Source of the DNA: Trogon surrucura
Taxonomy: Eukaryota; Chordata; Aves; Trogoniformes; Trogonidae
Length of the DNA: 64,000 nt
Assembly: GCA_020746105.1 (NCBI GenBank)
Contig: CM036617.1
Span: 173,008,412 to 173,072,411, forward strand
Direction of reading: 5' to 3'
A program made the position numbers and the translations under genes. Below the pieces are notes generated by a model. That model was not told the DNA's origin and did not search any database. It saw nothing but the letters and a program-made list of their open reading frames with translations. Positions 38,524-51,962 of this stretch are shown in pieces. How positions within the stretch are numbered: position 1 is the stretch's first letter; each line of letters opens with the position of its first letter.

Positions 38524-39797
38524 ATCATTTATTAATCTGTAGAGGCCATGTTTGTCTCTCAGTATGTTTATTTAAGTCTCATTAGCTACTGAGAGGGAAT
38601 TGTACACCTAATGGTCTGCAATGGATAGCAGGCATAAGAGCAGGGAAGGTAAAGGGATTTTCAGGGCTCGGGAAATGCAGTCTGTTCCCCAAGAGAGTGA
38701 CTATCGCTCCTTTCTTATTCTATTATCTTATTCACAGAAAAATAACAATGACCACGTGCAGGGGAATTATGAAGTCGCAATAATTATTTCTGCATACCCA
38801 GTCCTTTCATCACATTATAGTTAAAAAGTTCTAGCTTGATTTGATAGGACACTGCCAGCGAATCCTGTAGCCTTTCAAAAGGAGGTCAGTCTCTCCTCCT
38901 ACATATATTTGTTTTATTCAAGCCTGTAGACACCTGTCTCAGGGTGTAGAAGAGCAAGGCCTTTTCAGGATGGAACAAGAAATATAAATTAACAGCTGTT
39001 TGGCAGGCTCCATACTCTTGGGTTGTGTGACTGTAACCATAGTTCTTAATAAACCCAACTGAAATCATCTTATATCTACACTAGATACAAATACTGCTGC
39101 AGTAAAACTACCCTTCCTTCTATTTGGAAAGGACCCAGGAAAATGTAAAATTTACGAGCCTTTGTGGCTAAAGAAAAACTACAATTAATCATGAAAAATA
39201 ATGCATAGCAAGTCCAAAACTTCTTATTTTATGTAGCACATACACGGAGACCTGAATCCCTGTATTTGTGAGGTAGGTCTCTGCACACTGAAAACCACTC
39301 TCTCTGGACTTGGTATGTACACATTTTATAACGCAACCTTAGTGCTAAATCCTGAAGAGAGGGAAGTCTTGTATACTCATTTTCTTCGTGATCCTGAGAT
39401 CAGCTAGATGTCAATCTAAAATGTGTTAACCAAAAGATCCCTAGATACTGTTACAGAAGATACATCGGCCCTGCTCTTTCTATTACACCAACCAAAAAGA
39501 TCACCCTGTGCTGACGAGCTGGAAATCTCTGGGGACTAATTTTTTTCTTTATCTGAAATTCCATGTTTTACTGCAACAAAAATAACAAGTGTATTCTTTA
39601 TTTGTTTATCACAAGACACATCCCTAGATTTGTCTAGGGAATGCACTTTTCCTTCCTTGGCTTAGATTACTTTCTCCTTCCTAGTACTGGACTCATAGGT
39701 TATTTTATTCCAAGTAATAACTTACGACCACACTAGGGGTTTGAGTATATGTTCCTTGCACACATTTAATTCCTTATGCATAAAGATATTCCCACTA

Positions 39798-39867
39798 ACT
39801 GCAGGGTGGTTGGACTAGATGACCTTTAAAGGTCCCTTCCATCTCAGAATGTTCTATGATTCTATGA
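39798..39867 (+). mobile_element. CR1 LINE 3' tail fragment
   Basis: About 70 bases: GCAGGGTGGTTGGACTAGAT, then AAAGGTCCCTTCCATCTC, then a tail of two TTCTATGA-type units. Only the extreme 3' end of CR1 remains. Confidence 0.92.
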
Positions 39868-42800
39868 AAATTACATGTAGTCACAGGAGCAAAAATGAAG
39901 TCTTGCCAATGTAAATTCTTTAAGGAAGGCATTTTACTTTGTGTTTTAGACAAGCACCAAAAGCCAAAGCCCCAGCTCTCCTTTAATCCACTCATGCTAG
40001 TGAAGATCTTAAAACAAAGAAATATGCATATACATAAAGGCATTTTAAATCTTCCCTTCCTCTTCCATTCTAAAATTGTTTCTGAGCAGTTAATGCCTCT
40101 TGAGAGGTAGTGGAAGACCTACATTTTGAAATATCCTGTAGAAGGTCACAGTAAGCAAAGGACTCCCAGAAAGACTGTCTTAATTGGCCCGGCTCAGGAC
40201 AGCCTTTGGTCCATTCTAAGTCATAAGCTAGCTGGGAAAAAAAAAAAAAAAGATAACTTTTTTTTTCTTTCTATTTCAAATTCTGCAACAAACACAATTC
40301 AGCTGATATGAAAGTCTGGCCGTACAAGAAAAATAAAGGCTTTTTAAAATACAATTCCTCTGCCAAATGGTTTGTCATTAGAAAAACATTTTTTATAAGA
40401 GACCTTCCTAGATTTGAAATCAACATCATGCTTTTTCAGATTTTTAAAAGCTGAAATGATGTATAATAAAGACTATGGATCTCTGTGCGACATATAAAAA
40501 TGTCAAAGCTGATATTTTGGTTTTGAAATAACAGCACAGTATCTTAGCATAAAGCTGGTGAGTCATCCACATGCTAAACATTTGGAAAGTCCAGATGCTC
40601 TCGGGAAATTTTTTTAATAACAAGAAAGATTTGGTTTTCTTTATATTTTTTAGAAGTGGAGATGAGAATGATTCCCTTTTCTCCAGGTTCACTGAGTTGC
40701 TGGTTCACTGTGTTGCTAAATATTTCCTGAGGTATCCTAAGCACCTTCTACCATCACTTGAGCGAGAGTTGAAATGATACTGAAGTCTGTCTCCCAACTG
40801 GATTTGTTCACATTCATTTTGTCAAGAATGACATCAGCATCCAAACTGAACTAAAACAACACAATAATTTTGCTGTCCTTTAGACAATATTGCTGCTTAA
40901 TAATAGGGAACCATGAGGATACAGTTGTTCCCAGGGAATGGTTCTTCTGGTGTTACCTGCAACACTCTCACTTCAGTGATCTGATTGATGACTTTACCAC
41001 ATATCTTTCACATAGATTTTAGGTTATGCCTATCCAGTTCTTGATTTGGCAGTTTACTCAGTTAATATCGGAGATGCACAGATAACGGATGGCGAGAAAT
41101 AAGATAAACTTGTTAACCTCAGTACCTACACCGTGCTTCTGTTACATTCATCATTAATTATTTCAGCCTTCATTAATTAGTTATTCGAGACAGAAACATA
41201 ACGTACAGTATTTCGGGTGCACAGGCTCAAGACAAACAGGTCGGTGCGGCCTCGCAAGACTGTGCTGGAGGCATTACACAACTGGCGCGCGGCTTCCTCA
41301 GGCGACTCCCGTTCTGCTGCATGGCATGTCCTTATATCGTGTTACATGACTGGGGTGTGCCTGGCACTGCCAGGGAGATAAATAAATTTGGAACTGAAGC
41401 ATTTTCCTATTACATTTGCCATAGAAAGTCTATTGCCTCTGCGGTAAACTATTTCTTAGATTACAAGAAAGTAGAAAAGAGGCCAGGAGGAGGTATACTT
41501 TCAGTAGAACAGAAGCAGGACACAAACTATCTAGACTAAGGAGATATACCAAGTAGTTATTCAGGCATGTTTTTCTCTCACTCATAACTAAGCGTTGATT
41601 AATACTAACTTTTGAAATGAATGCTTTGTAACCATAGCCCCAAGTAACACTTTAAATGGTATTTTAGGATTTACAAACATTTTATACTATTTGAAGGACT
41701 AACATGGAGCATATGAAGAGTTTGTTCCAGTCCATTCTGAAAAGATAATGCACAAGTCTTTCAAACAACCTTTAGACTTTCTCAGATTACTAACAACTAT
41801 TTTGGTTAACGTTCCAAGACTTAACTCAGCCACCTATTCATTAAGAAGCCAATCCAACATTTTTTTAAAATAATGGTAGACAAATGAAACTTGTTCAGAT
41901 GTTTGCCACCGCTCACTTTTTGTGTTACCAAATTAGCATTTTGGAAGTTAACACAGAAGAGATCACCATTTTTATGCAGTGTCATTAGACTTCACATCTT
42001 CGAATGTCAAAGATGAAAATGAAACCTTAGCTGCCAGAATACACTGTAAGTGATATCAGTATCTCCCCAGTACCCTTATGATACAGTCAGAGGGAATTGT
42101 TTTCCCTGTTAAGTATGAAACACTGTAAAGGTTAAATTGGTTAGTGGCTTGAGGTGACACATTTTTTAGACGTTCTGGATGAGATGGCTCCTGAAATTCT
42201 ATTCCAGAGGTCAAAGTTCTTCTTTTTTTTCATTGTGGTAAATAGCCAGTGACCAACTGAAACACAAGGAGAATGCACGGATTTATTAGTTGTTTCAAAA
42301 CTATTTGGAAAATGTTTATGGCTTTACTTTAAGTGAATCTGATGTTGGCTGAAGCCAGTAATCAAGCAGAGCATTTGGTAATGCAGAATGAACTGTGAAC
42401 AAGTGCACTGAAGGAAGAACAGTGCTGGCTGGAACATAAGCAATCGTTTGTGATTCTAGCGGAGGAACTGCAGTCATCACTTAGTCAATGATGTTTATTA
42501 TTAACTGTAAAGAATGAGCTCTAGGCAGCAGAGTGGGAAATCACTGTGGGTGCAGTGGAAGCACGTGAAGATTTTTGTCCACTAAAGACAGGTTCTTAGC
42601 CATTTGGGATATCGATTTTTATCCCGAGTAGAATAAATTATATTAAATCCACTCTGGTTTCCCATAAATAACATAGCCGTTGTGCAGTTCTATTCCTTTC
42701 CTCTATCAGTCCTTTGTTGCTCACAGGCTACTATGCAAAAGAAGACTGATACTGGAAGTATAACAATTATGAAAGCTGTAAAATAAGAAAAAAAATCCTG

Positions 42801-44225
42801 TTACTGTTAGCGTAAGAAAACGCAAGATGCTTTGGTGACACTGTCAGCAACTTACTGCAAAAGAAATAAGCTTTGGGAAGGTATCTTTGTTTTTCGCATC
42901 TTTCCTAAGCCATATGCTATTTATGTCCAGTCCACTTAAGTGCAATCCGTGAGACTTGGAGGACTCTCCAAACATCTCAGGAGAGTAAAAGCAAACCAAC
43001 AAAGATGATGTCACATACTTTCCTTGAGCCTCTGTCCTTAGGAAACATGAAAGTCAACTTGTGCCTCTGCTTTGTTCAGAATAATTTTTCTTTTATGCTC
43101 CATTGTGCTCTGAACAATTTCAGTTATAATATGACATATTTGCTCAAAGTCAAGGTGACATAAAACAGTAAACTTGCTTCATAACATATAAATCCTGTCC
43201 ACTATAATGTCTTATTAAAATTTTCGTCATCTACCTGAAGTTCAGGGACCTATTTAAATTGAAATTAATCACCTAACAAGATAATAATCAGTGAAGAATA
43301 TATATCAGCATCTAATATCATTCCAATGATTTTACATTACAGCAGCCTTACTGCAGGAAGTATTTTAACTGTAAAGGTGATGCTTTTAGCAAAAGCCTTG
43401 TATAAAAGTTTTTTCTGTTTACGTTTCAAACAAGAAGTGTAAATTTATTTTACAATAAAGGTGATTACAGCTTCACAATGACTAAGCTTCCATGGTGACA
43501 GATATCCTAAAGCCATACAAAAGACACAGAAATGCAAAAAATATAAAGGTCAGCCTTCATACTTCTCAACTATTCATCAGAATTTCAAAGTGACCTGCCA
43601 CTTTAGGTTTGTGGAAACAAATACTGCACTGCCAGAAGTCACAGGATTTGCCATGAAGTGCTATAAGTGTATTTAAAGCAGATGGCTTCTCTAAGTTGCA
43701 CCCAAAACCATGTGAGTTCTCATGCTGGCATGTGGTTCTCTCACAAAAGAACAAAGCTCGATATTTATACAAAACTTGGGAATTTCTTACAGTCTACAGT
43801 CTCAGGACTTACAAGTCTCAATCTTTATACCAAACACATGATCAGAATAAAAATATATCCGATGTTTCTTAGGCACATGGTTGACAGGCACCATATGGGA
43901 AGTGGGCTCACCCGTGTTCTCATTAGCCTCAATGGGCATTTTGTCCCTTTGTTTCAACTGCAGTAGAAGGAGAGCCTGCCCTAACAAGCACGAGGAGCGC
44001 AGACACAGTACATGTCCTTGGGACACTTGTTGGTGCAGCCCGGTGCTAGGAAACAGTGGCCTGAAAGTGACGTCAAAAGCAGGAGTCTGAGGTTTCTCGG
44101 TCATTGCAGCTGCTTAAAGAAGAACCACCGCGCAGATACTGAGGGTAAGCAGAGATAGCCTTCAGCAGACTCATCACGCTTCACACACCATTCGAGTTTG
44201 GCAACTGATTCCTGCCTAGGAACAC
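39868..44225. other. Unique AT-rich sequence with a small CpG-rich patch
   Basis: No gene recognised. An A15 run lies near 40238-40251 and a small CpG-rich patch at 41212-41345 is listed separately. Confidence 0.6.
41212..41345. other. Small CpG-rich patch of unknown nature
   Basis: About nine CpGs in about 130 bases, including GGCGCGCGG near 41285, inside otherwise CpG-poor AT-rich DNA. No open frame or repeat family was recognised. Confidence 0.4.
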
Positions 44226-44276
44226 GATCATAGAATGTGTAGGGCTGGAAGGGACCTTTAAAGGTCATCTAGTCCA
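44226..44276 (-). mobile_element. CR1 LINE 3' tail fragment
   Basis: Minus-strand scrap of about 50 bases: the block GACTAGATGACCTTTAAAGG, then GTCCCTTCCAGCCC, then one and a half tail units ending ATTCTATGAT at 44226-44235. It has the same form as the scrap at 39798-39867, in the opposite orientation. Confidence 0.88.
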
Positions 44277-46557
44277 TGTTCTGTTCCTCTCCTTCATGCA
44301 GCCAAGGTCTCCATCCTACTCCAACACTCTGTGCCACTGCTGATCAGCTTAGTCTGTGGCTTGCTGACCAGCTGCTGGTGTCACTGATCAGAAGACCACA
44401 GCACTATGCAATAGGACAAGGATTTGTTAACCACAGAGGGACCCATATACAAGGGATAATCCCTGGAGTCACATACCATGCCATGTAGCAGAAAGAGGCC
44501 AGCTACACAGGACAAACAGCTCAGTCCCATGTTATCTCACGTCTCAGGTAATAAGAAATTCAGACAGTCCAGTTCTCTCCCAAAATGAAAGTATGAAGGC
44601 TTGAGAAATTAACATGTGTAAAAACCAGTTGATCCCAGCTGTCTTTTGCCAACAAGATGTGAACAAGAACTCCAATGAGAGAAAGGACAGAGGATAAGTG
44701 GACTCCTTTAAGTTCTAATGTTAACAACAGAAAGTCCAAACATAAATAAAGACACCAGAGACATGTCCAAAAGTCCTTTGGGAAACATCCTTTCATCTTT
44801 AGAATAATAAATTTGTTTCTCAGCCTAGCAAGTGTTGCCTCTCTCAGGCATAGACAGATGCCTTTTGCACTGTAAATAGGACATGTTGCTCAGTTTAGTA
44901 CATGGTTGGGCACCTGAACAGAATGGTTAGCAGATAGCTGTGTGGATGCCATCTTACCTGTGGCCACCCATTAACTATAGCTGAGGTTTTCTGTATTATT
45001 GAGGCAGAGACCTTTTTTTTTTGCAGGATGCACCAAAGTGCCAAGAACTTTAGATGCAAACACTGGAAACGTGCCTTGAAATGACAGCTTTCATTCCACC
45101 CGTCAAAACATTACGTATAAACAATTTCGTGTTTGTTCAAGATGTATAGCTGCGGTAAGCAGAACTTGCTTGCTTTGCCAGAACCAGCTCAAAGCAATGA
45201 GAGCAAATGTGTCAAAATAGATATGGCATGAAGAGCAAAGTCAAAGACTAGAGACCCTAGCAGACCTCCTCCTTTTACTCAAAGTCATTGTAGAAAAATT
45301 TGTCTTGTTTTATAAATTCATTCAGGTAGCAGAAAAGTTTTCCTTTCCAGGAATAATGCTGCTGAGCATGTTCTTGCCTTCAGTTTTGTTTCTGAGAATT
45401 ACTGCTTCAAATATGATGGCTAGGCTAGAAAGGTTACCATTTGTATAGGCAGCTATTTCTTCCCTCTAGCTTTTAAAAAATAGCCTGGTGAAAATACATT
45501 TGGTTTTCTTTTGTTTGCACCTTCAGTGCTTGATCATAGAAGAAGTTCAGGTTTTGTTGGAAAGCTTCACGAAGGAAATATGTTGGTAGGACACAGGCAG
45601 AAGGGGATACTAGGAAAGGGACAGACTTTATAGCATTTTAGAGAGAACTGACACAGCCACAGTGAGTCTCAGATAGTTCCACTTTCAAGTTAATTTCCAA
45701 CTTCACCAACTCAGGTTGTTAAAAGTCCTGCTTCTGCAGCTGAACTCGCCTCAGTTTCTGACCTGTCCTTGTACTCTCCTTTCTTGATCTCATCTGATTG
45801 TGATATTAGTCTGCACATTGTGCAGTCTCAGAGTAGTGTACTCAGAGCACGGCACAGCAAACACAGCTTCTGCACATCTGCAGTTCTCTGCATGTTGTGT
45901 GGCTTCAAGCCTGCAGCAGCGGCAAAGAGATTAAACAAATCTTTCTGGGTTTGAGTCCTCTCTTAATGATGCCAACGTAGGTATCGACTGCAAACTACTG
46001 GAGGTGATCTCTTCAGCACAGGGAGATGTCCCAGGAGACTGACTGCAGTAATTCTTGCCAGGTCCATTTTTCATTCACATATATACTAGCATTGTATCAC
46101 ATGGATGCACATCTCATACATCACTAGCTTAAATTATTTTTTATCTTTTTAGCCGTTCAATATTAACGTAGAATGTATACCCTCTGAAGTCCCCATAGGG
46201 CTGGAAGAAAATCTTTAGCTGGATGGCAAACTCCCTCCGTGGGTAGCAGACAAGAAGTTACAGTGCAAAGGAGGTTTCTGGAAGGCTGCCAGCAAAATAA
46301 CACTGAGGCTTCTTCCTGTGCATGTGCTTAGATTTGCTTCCCACAAGGCAGTACAAGCAGTGGTGGAGTGGGCTGGATTAAGAATGAGCAACAGTGAGTC
46401 ACTAATCATTGTCAATTCACTGATAATCACCAGAGCACCACTCCACAATGACAACCTGGCACTGCCATTGATGTCTTGCTGTTGATGAGGGGATCCTTCA
46501 CACGATCGCAGGCAGCTTTACTGCAAAAATCAGGTAGCTGCATAGTAAGTTAAGAAC

Positions 46558-46574
46558 AAAAAAAAAAAAAAAAG
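46558..46574. repeat. Poly(A) run, 17 bases
   Basis: Uninterrupted A run. Confidence 0.9.
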
Positions 46575-49500
46575 ACCAGCACTTTTTCTAGCCAGATACA
46601 ATTCAATTATAACAAGTTCGCTTTTTGTGCCATTGCTAAAGGAAGGAACAGTCTGTAATGTAACACATGCTGTATCCTACTTAACAACTCAAGATTCCTG
46701 GTTAGACAGTCTTCCCTTCTGATTTTTTTTTTGTTATTTGCTTTGGCTTACAGTAAGTGAATGATGAACATAGCCCAATTAAGTACATTTTAACTGTCCA
46801 ACAAAAAATTAACCACTCATTTCAAACCTGTTTCCTAGGATTCTAGCCTTTATCCACTCTGAATTTAGCATAAACTCTAATCTCTCTGATGTCATCTACT
46901 AAACAGTATCAGGTTGGGTCAATGTTTTAGTGAGAAACTTCCAAGAAAAATCTAAGAGCTGCAGTGACTCATTCTCTTCCCTCTGACTCAGTACTAAATT
47001 GCTCTCCCAAGATGCTCTCCTGGAGATGTTATCTCTCAGATGAGATATAAAATTCAGGTCCTGACCACATACAGCATTTCTTTTTTTTTAAAACAAGGGG
47101 AGATCTATGCTGCTTTTACTATATACCCCCAGACTCCAAACAGATATTTACTCAAAAAGTGGGTGGAGGAGATAAGACACTATCGCTCCCACCTCAGATG
47201 TTTGTTCGCACTTCACCCTGGTTGGAGAGTTAATGGACAGAAGGATAGCACAAATGGTCTTTAATCTACTTCACCCAGAGACAGGTTTAAGAAACAGGCG
47301 TAGATAGATACTAGCTATCCCAGCTGACTATGGCTGAGTCAGATAGCAGAGCACTGATGACTCCTCCCACCAAGGAAGCCAAGGGCAGGATGACCCCCAA
47401 CGCTCCTGAGCACTGATAATGCTGCAGAACAATGACATGAAAGAGACGTGGAGATTTTGGTGTCTCCTGGCTGCATCCCAGAGGAGAGTATCTAATATTT
47501 TTTATTTGCTTCTGATAGTATGTAACACTGTTCATTGTCATTCCTTTCCCCAGGCAACCTGTGAGTGAAAAGTTGCCCAATCAGCTAAATCATAATAACC
47601 AAATAGATCTCATTTTTGCCTTCTCAGCCCATCTGCCTTTCTTCCTTAACATTTCTAATTTGCTTTTCACCTTTTTATTTATTAAGCACTCATAAAGTGT
47701 TTTGCTACAAGCCTAAGGCTTCCAGCCCAGACCTAATGAGCTGGATCACAGAACATCAACGAGCTGGAGTTCAGTGAAGATTCTTATTTCATGTTTACAG
47801 ATCTCTTCCTTAAAAAAAAAACAACCCACACAGACAAGGAAAAAAAAAAAAACCACTCACGGTCATTTTAGAAGGCAACTAATACCTTTAATTGCTGCTA
47901 ACAGGCTGAAAAAACCCACCCTGAAAATGGAATGAGCTACTCAAGCCATGACAATAGGTGGTAATGATAACGTTGCCTTTTCAACCCTTGTTAGCCAATC
48001 ATTGTACATCGCTGCATGTGGGAATTTAAAAAAAGAAACCAAACAGGTGTGCATACTTTCTAGCACCTCGCAGAACTTTTTCTTCTGCTTGGGCAAACAT
48101 GAACTCCTCAAAGTTTTACTCAAAGCAGCAATGCAAGGGGAGAGCTGGGCTCGCAGACAGTTGCGACACCCTAGAGAAGATAATGTTGATACGTCCCCTT
48201 CATCACCAGTACCTCAAAGATCAGTCTCTGCCCCACCGATAAGCAGCCAGAGTGTCTGTTCACCCTGCTGTGTGTGACTCCTCAAGCAGGCAGCAAATAG
48301 ACAGCAAGCAGAGTTTGGCCAGCTAACCTTGTCGTTTGCACCTCTCCTGGTTCAAACTTATTACCTATGGATGGTGTATTTCTACAGTGAGTAATGTGTG
48401 AGTAATGAATTCTCTGCGTTGTACATGATGATTCATTTCTTAAGTCTGCCTGCATCTTTGATATCTTTTGTTAACTATGTGATATACATTCAACAGATTA
48501 GCTAAATTATCTAAATATTATGTAATTAATCAGCAGAGAGCACGATAGCCCATCTAACGTTTAGCTGGGAGCATTTAGGTGCTTGTACTTTATGGTCTTT
48601 TACAGGCAGCCCAAAGCAAATATTCACTAAGTGAATAAAATATCTTGCCTAATTAAAACAGCTCTCATAAAACTCCTAATGTATCACATTGCATCAGTTT
48701 GATGTCAAACACAAAGCTAATATGATGTAATAGTACGCCACAGAAAACCGTAACTGCAAAATAATTAATTGCATCTAATGCAAAGTAATAGGAATACATT
48801 CAGATAAAAACAGCTATACCATGTGAATACATAGAGCCCTTTCCCAGCTCTGCATTAAAACAAGATACTAGCAGCTTCACTGGTCTCCAAGGAGCCTGAG
48901 GAAAAATTGTTTCTCTCGTCTCTCTCTAGTGTTTCTAAGTACAATTTTATGAATAATGGTACTTTAGGTTTGGTGGAAAAGACTGGTTCTCACCTGGTTC
49001 GGACTGGTTCAGAAACCAAAAATGTTGTTTTTATTTCTGTTTGGGGAATCTCTTTTTCTTTTTTTTTTTTCATAAAAAGCTTTAAAATAAATTAACTACA
49101 AACAAACAAAAAATTATTCAGATTAGAAAGGTCATACATATAATCCTTTAAATATTTAAAGAATTATTTTGGACATTTTCATCTCCTTTGAGACTATTCA
49201 ATGAATTTGATCCATGATTTAAATCGCACCAAAATTACCATATTTGGTTTTGTATCACAGATTCACGAAATAGTAACAATTCCTCTCCTGCATTGGTTTT
49301 GTGTGGCCTACTGCTACCTCAGAAAAAAATAGTTCCTTAATGTTCATCATTGCATTAGGTTCAGGCATATTTGAGAGAGAGAGAGAACCATGAAGGATTT
49401 ACTCTTCACAAGGAGCAAGTAGCAGTCAGGAATTAACTGTTCCCATAGCCCACAAGCCATGTCCCACCTCCCGAGATTAGTTATTTAAATGACAGGAAGG

Positions 49501-51947
49501 CCTGTAAATAGAATTAAGTTTCTGAAGGGAAGCAAGTTCTTTCACAATATTTCATTCCCTTCGTTACTCAGGGAAGCAGATGCTTGCCTGTACTATCTTG
49601 TACCAATTACCACTTATCAGAGTCTTTCAAATAAGTGGCAAATAAAAACTGCAGCTGGGTAAATGAATGATGAATGAGAACTTATCCGAGAGAGTGACTG
49701 GACTGGAAGCATACCTCTTTTTCTTATCAGGCCAAAGCTAGCTCATGTCAGAGACACCAGAAGCAGCAATCAGCAGATGTGTCAGAAAGGCCACGGGCTC
49801 AGAGCATCACTTCCCTATGCCAGAGGGCTGGAGACCAGGCTGTCTGCTGCAGCCCAGGGAGGTGTCAGAGCAATGACAGCTGAGAAGAGTGAGATAGTGA
49901 GATTTTAAGCCCAGTCCTCTAGTTTTTCCATTCTTGCACTGTTCTTTCTTCCTCTGCAGACCCTGATCTGACTACCCTTCCCATTCACAGCAATTTTCAA
50001 TTTTGCCTCAAACTCAGAAGCCGTGACACAGCTCTGGTCCAAGCCTGGCATACACAGCAGGAGCAACAGTTGCATGTTGAGTGAAGCCTTTCAAAAGATG
50101 CATTTTCTTCACTCCTTACAGACTCAACACAAAGAAAATGACTCAGTTGACCAAATGCAAGTATCTATACTGCAGATATCCCCATCTGAGCTTGTAGTCT
50201 AGATGACCTTTAGAGCCAAAAGGGAGAAACAGGCACTTACAGAATGTAATCCATCTCATCTGGAAGGGAATAGCTGAAATAGGGCAGTTCATTCCATTGA
50301 CTATAAAAGGAGTAGCATGACTTGCTCAAAGGAGGTATCTACATCACATCACAGCTGTTTAGAGTTAGGTGAAATATCTCTCACCTATGACTCTCACCTG
50401 AGTCTTATATCTTCGTCCAATAAAGGACGATCACAGTTATACTATTTTCAGTTGTAAAAATCACCCACGCTTACATTCCCATTCCACGTAAATGACTACA
50501 CTAGCATTTCTGATTCTTTTTTTTAACAATATTGCCCAGGCTAAAGTTTCCACCTATAATTTGCAGTGAGAAGAGCAGTGCAGCTGCTAGCATAAACAAG
50601 AAACTTTGCCATCAAAAAATCAAAATCTTCTTTGACACCTCACCACTCGTAACAAAAAACAAAGGCTGATGTTACTGTACGGAAGTAACGTCCCATATAA
50701 AGACAGAAAACAATATGTTAACAAGAAAGAAAACAAAATAATGATAATAATGGTAATAAACAACAGAAAAATGAACAGCCTTGTCTCCAGAAAGTTACTT
50801 TCTAAGTTAACAGGGATATGTTTCTCAACTATTCCTTAATGTGATATGTCATTTTAAACATTAATCTAATGGCTCGCTATGTTTTTTTTATCATTTGTGT
50901 CATCAGTCCTGCAAGGGCACAACTCGCTACATTAGAATAACTCTTTTTGCTCAGTTTCATGATAATATTTTAGCTGTTGTTAAACACATACATTTTGTAA
51001 GGAAAAGAAGTAGTTTGTAGACTGCAGAAGGCAATGAAACAGCAGGATTGTGCTGAAGTATTATGAATAATGACCATAATTCTGGTCTCTCTTTGTTTGT
51101 ATTGGTAGGAGCTAGGAAAGACAATCTCTCATTAAGAACACGCACACCTTTATGATACTGCGCTAAATTGAAATGCCTTTCTTATTATGGTAATGCCTGA
51201 GGACAAACCAAGCTTGGGTCTCCGTTACTTGTATAGCGCTTAGCTAAAAACAGTGCTCAGAGTTTACAGACCAAGTAGACAACACGAAGGAGAGAAAAAG
51301 CTGCAGTATGTAAGCAGAGTCAGCAGCAAAAGCAAACATCAGATGGGTTTTTTTTTGTTGTTTGGGGGTTTTGGGGTTGGTTTTTTTGGCAATGATAAAC
51401 AAAAAAAGATACATTCACGAACTGAAGGAAAGAGACCAAGGAGATATGACAGGTCAAGAAGGGAAAAGTGAGGTGAGGACTGCAAAGGTATTAGCAGAGG
51501 AAGTTTGGATCATGCCATCATTCAGCACAGGGCACAGCAAGGTCCCAGCAAGTCTTTAGCTTCCTTCTTCAATTGCTCCCAGAGCATGTTGGTGGTATCC
51601 ATAGTCCTATGCCTTCATATTTCCATCAAAGGCTTCAGTGGGAAGAGGCATTGGGAAGGCACACCCTGGGACCCTAAATACCGGTGATCTTGAAGTGAGA
51701 GATGGACTTGAACTGGATGACATTTTGACCCTTCCACATCTAATGGAGTGGTTGCTGCTTTAATTGCTTCTGAACAACTCCAGCAGGTTAAACATAAGTA
51801 TTTAACCAGGTGCCTGTTGACAGGTTTGAGTACTTTAGCAGGCATAAATTAGCATAGCTTTACTGACCTTAACAAGACGGGACTGATGTGTGGTCACTGA
51901 GGAGTCTCAGCTGTGTAGCCAATAACACTCTCAAACTTTTCCATGGG

Positions 51948-51962
51948 AAAAAAAAAAAAAAA
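51948..51962. repeat. Poly(A) run, 15 bases
   Basis: Uninterrupted A run. Confidence 0.9.

Larger units (their letters stand above)
30973..39797. other. Unique AT-rich sequence, no gene recognised
   Basis: No exon or RNA gene supported. The stretch includes a 19-base tandem duplication (32982-33035), T runs near 35640 and 36861, a C12 run (37487-37498), an unexplained 152-codon minus-strand frame (35675-36133) and a palindromic repeat copy (38428-38523). Confidence 0.6.

Noticed and set aside
43905..43950. Segment resembling the centre of a palindromic amniote repeat (CTCAATGGGCATTTTG)
   Set aside because: Only one short word matches and no arms are visible.
50190..50235. Possible CR1 3' remnant (TAGTCTAGATGACCTTTAGA)
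   Set aside because: Lacks the GGTCCCTTCC block and tail, so it is not supported.
51347..51390. G- and T-rich stretch that could form a quadruplex or resemble telomeric repeats
   Set aside because: No regular unit and only two G runs of four or more; not telomeric.
51690..51740. Possible CR1 3' remnant (ACTTGAACTGGATGACATTT followed by GACCCTTCCA)
   Set aside because: Similarity is too short and has no tail; could be chance.
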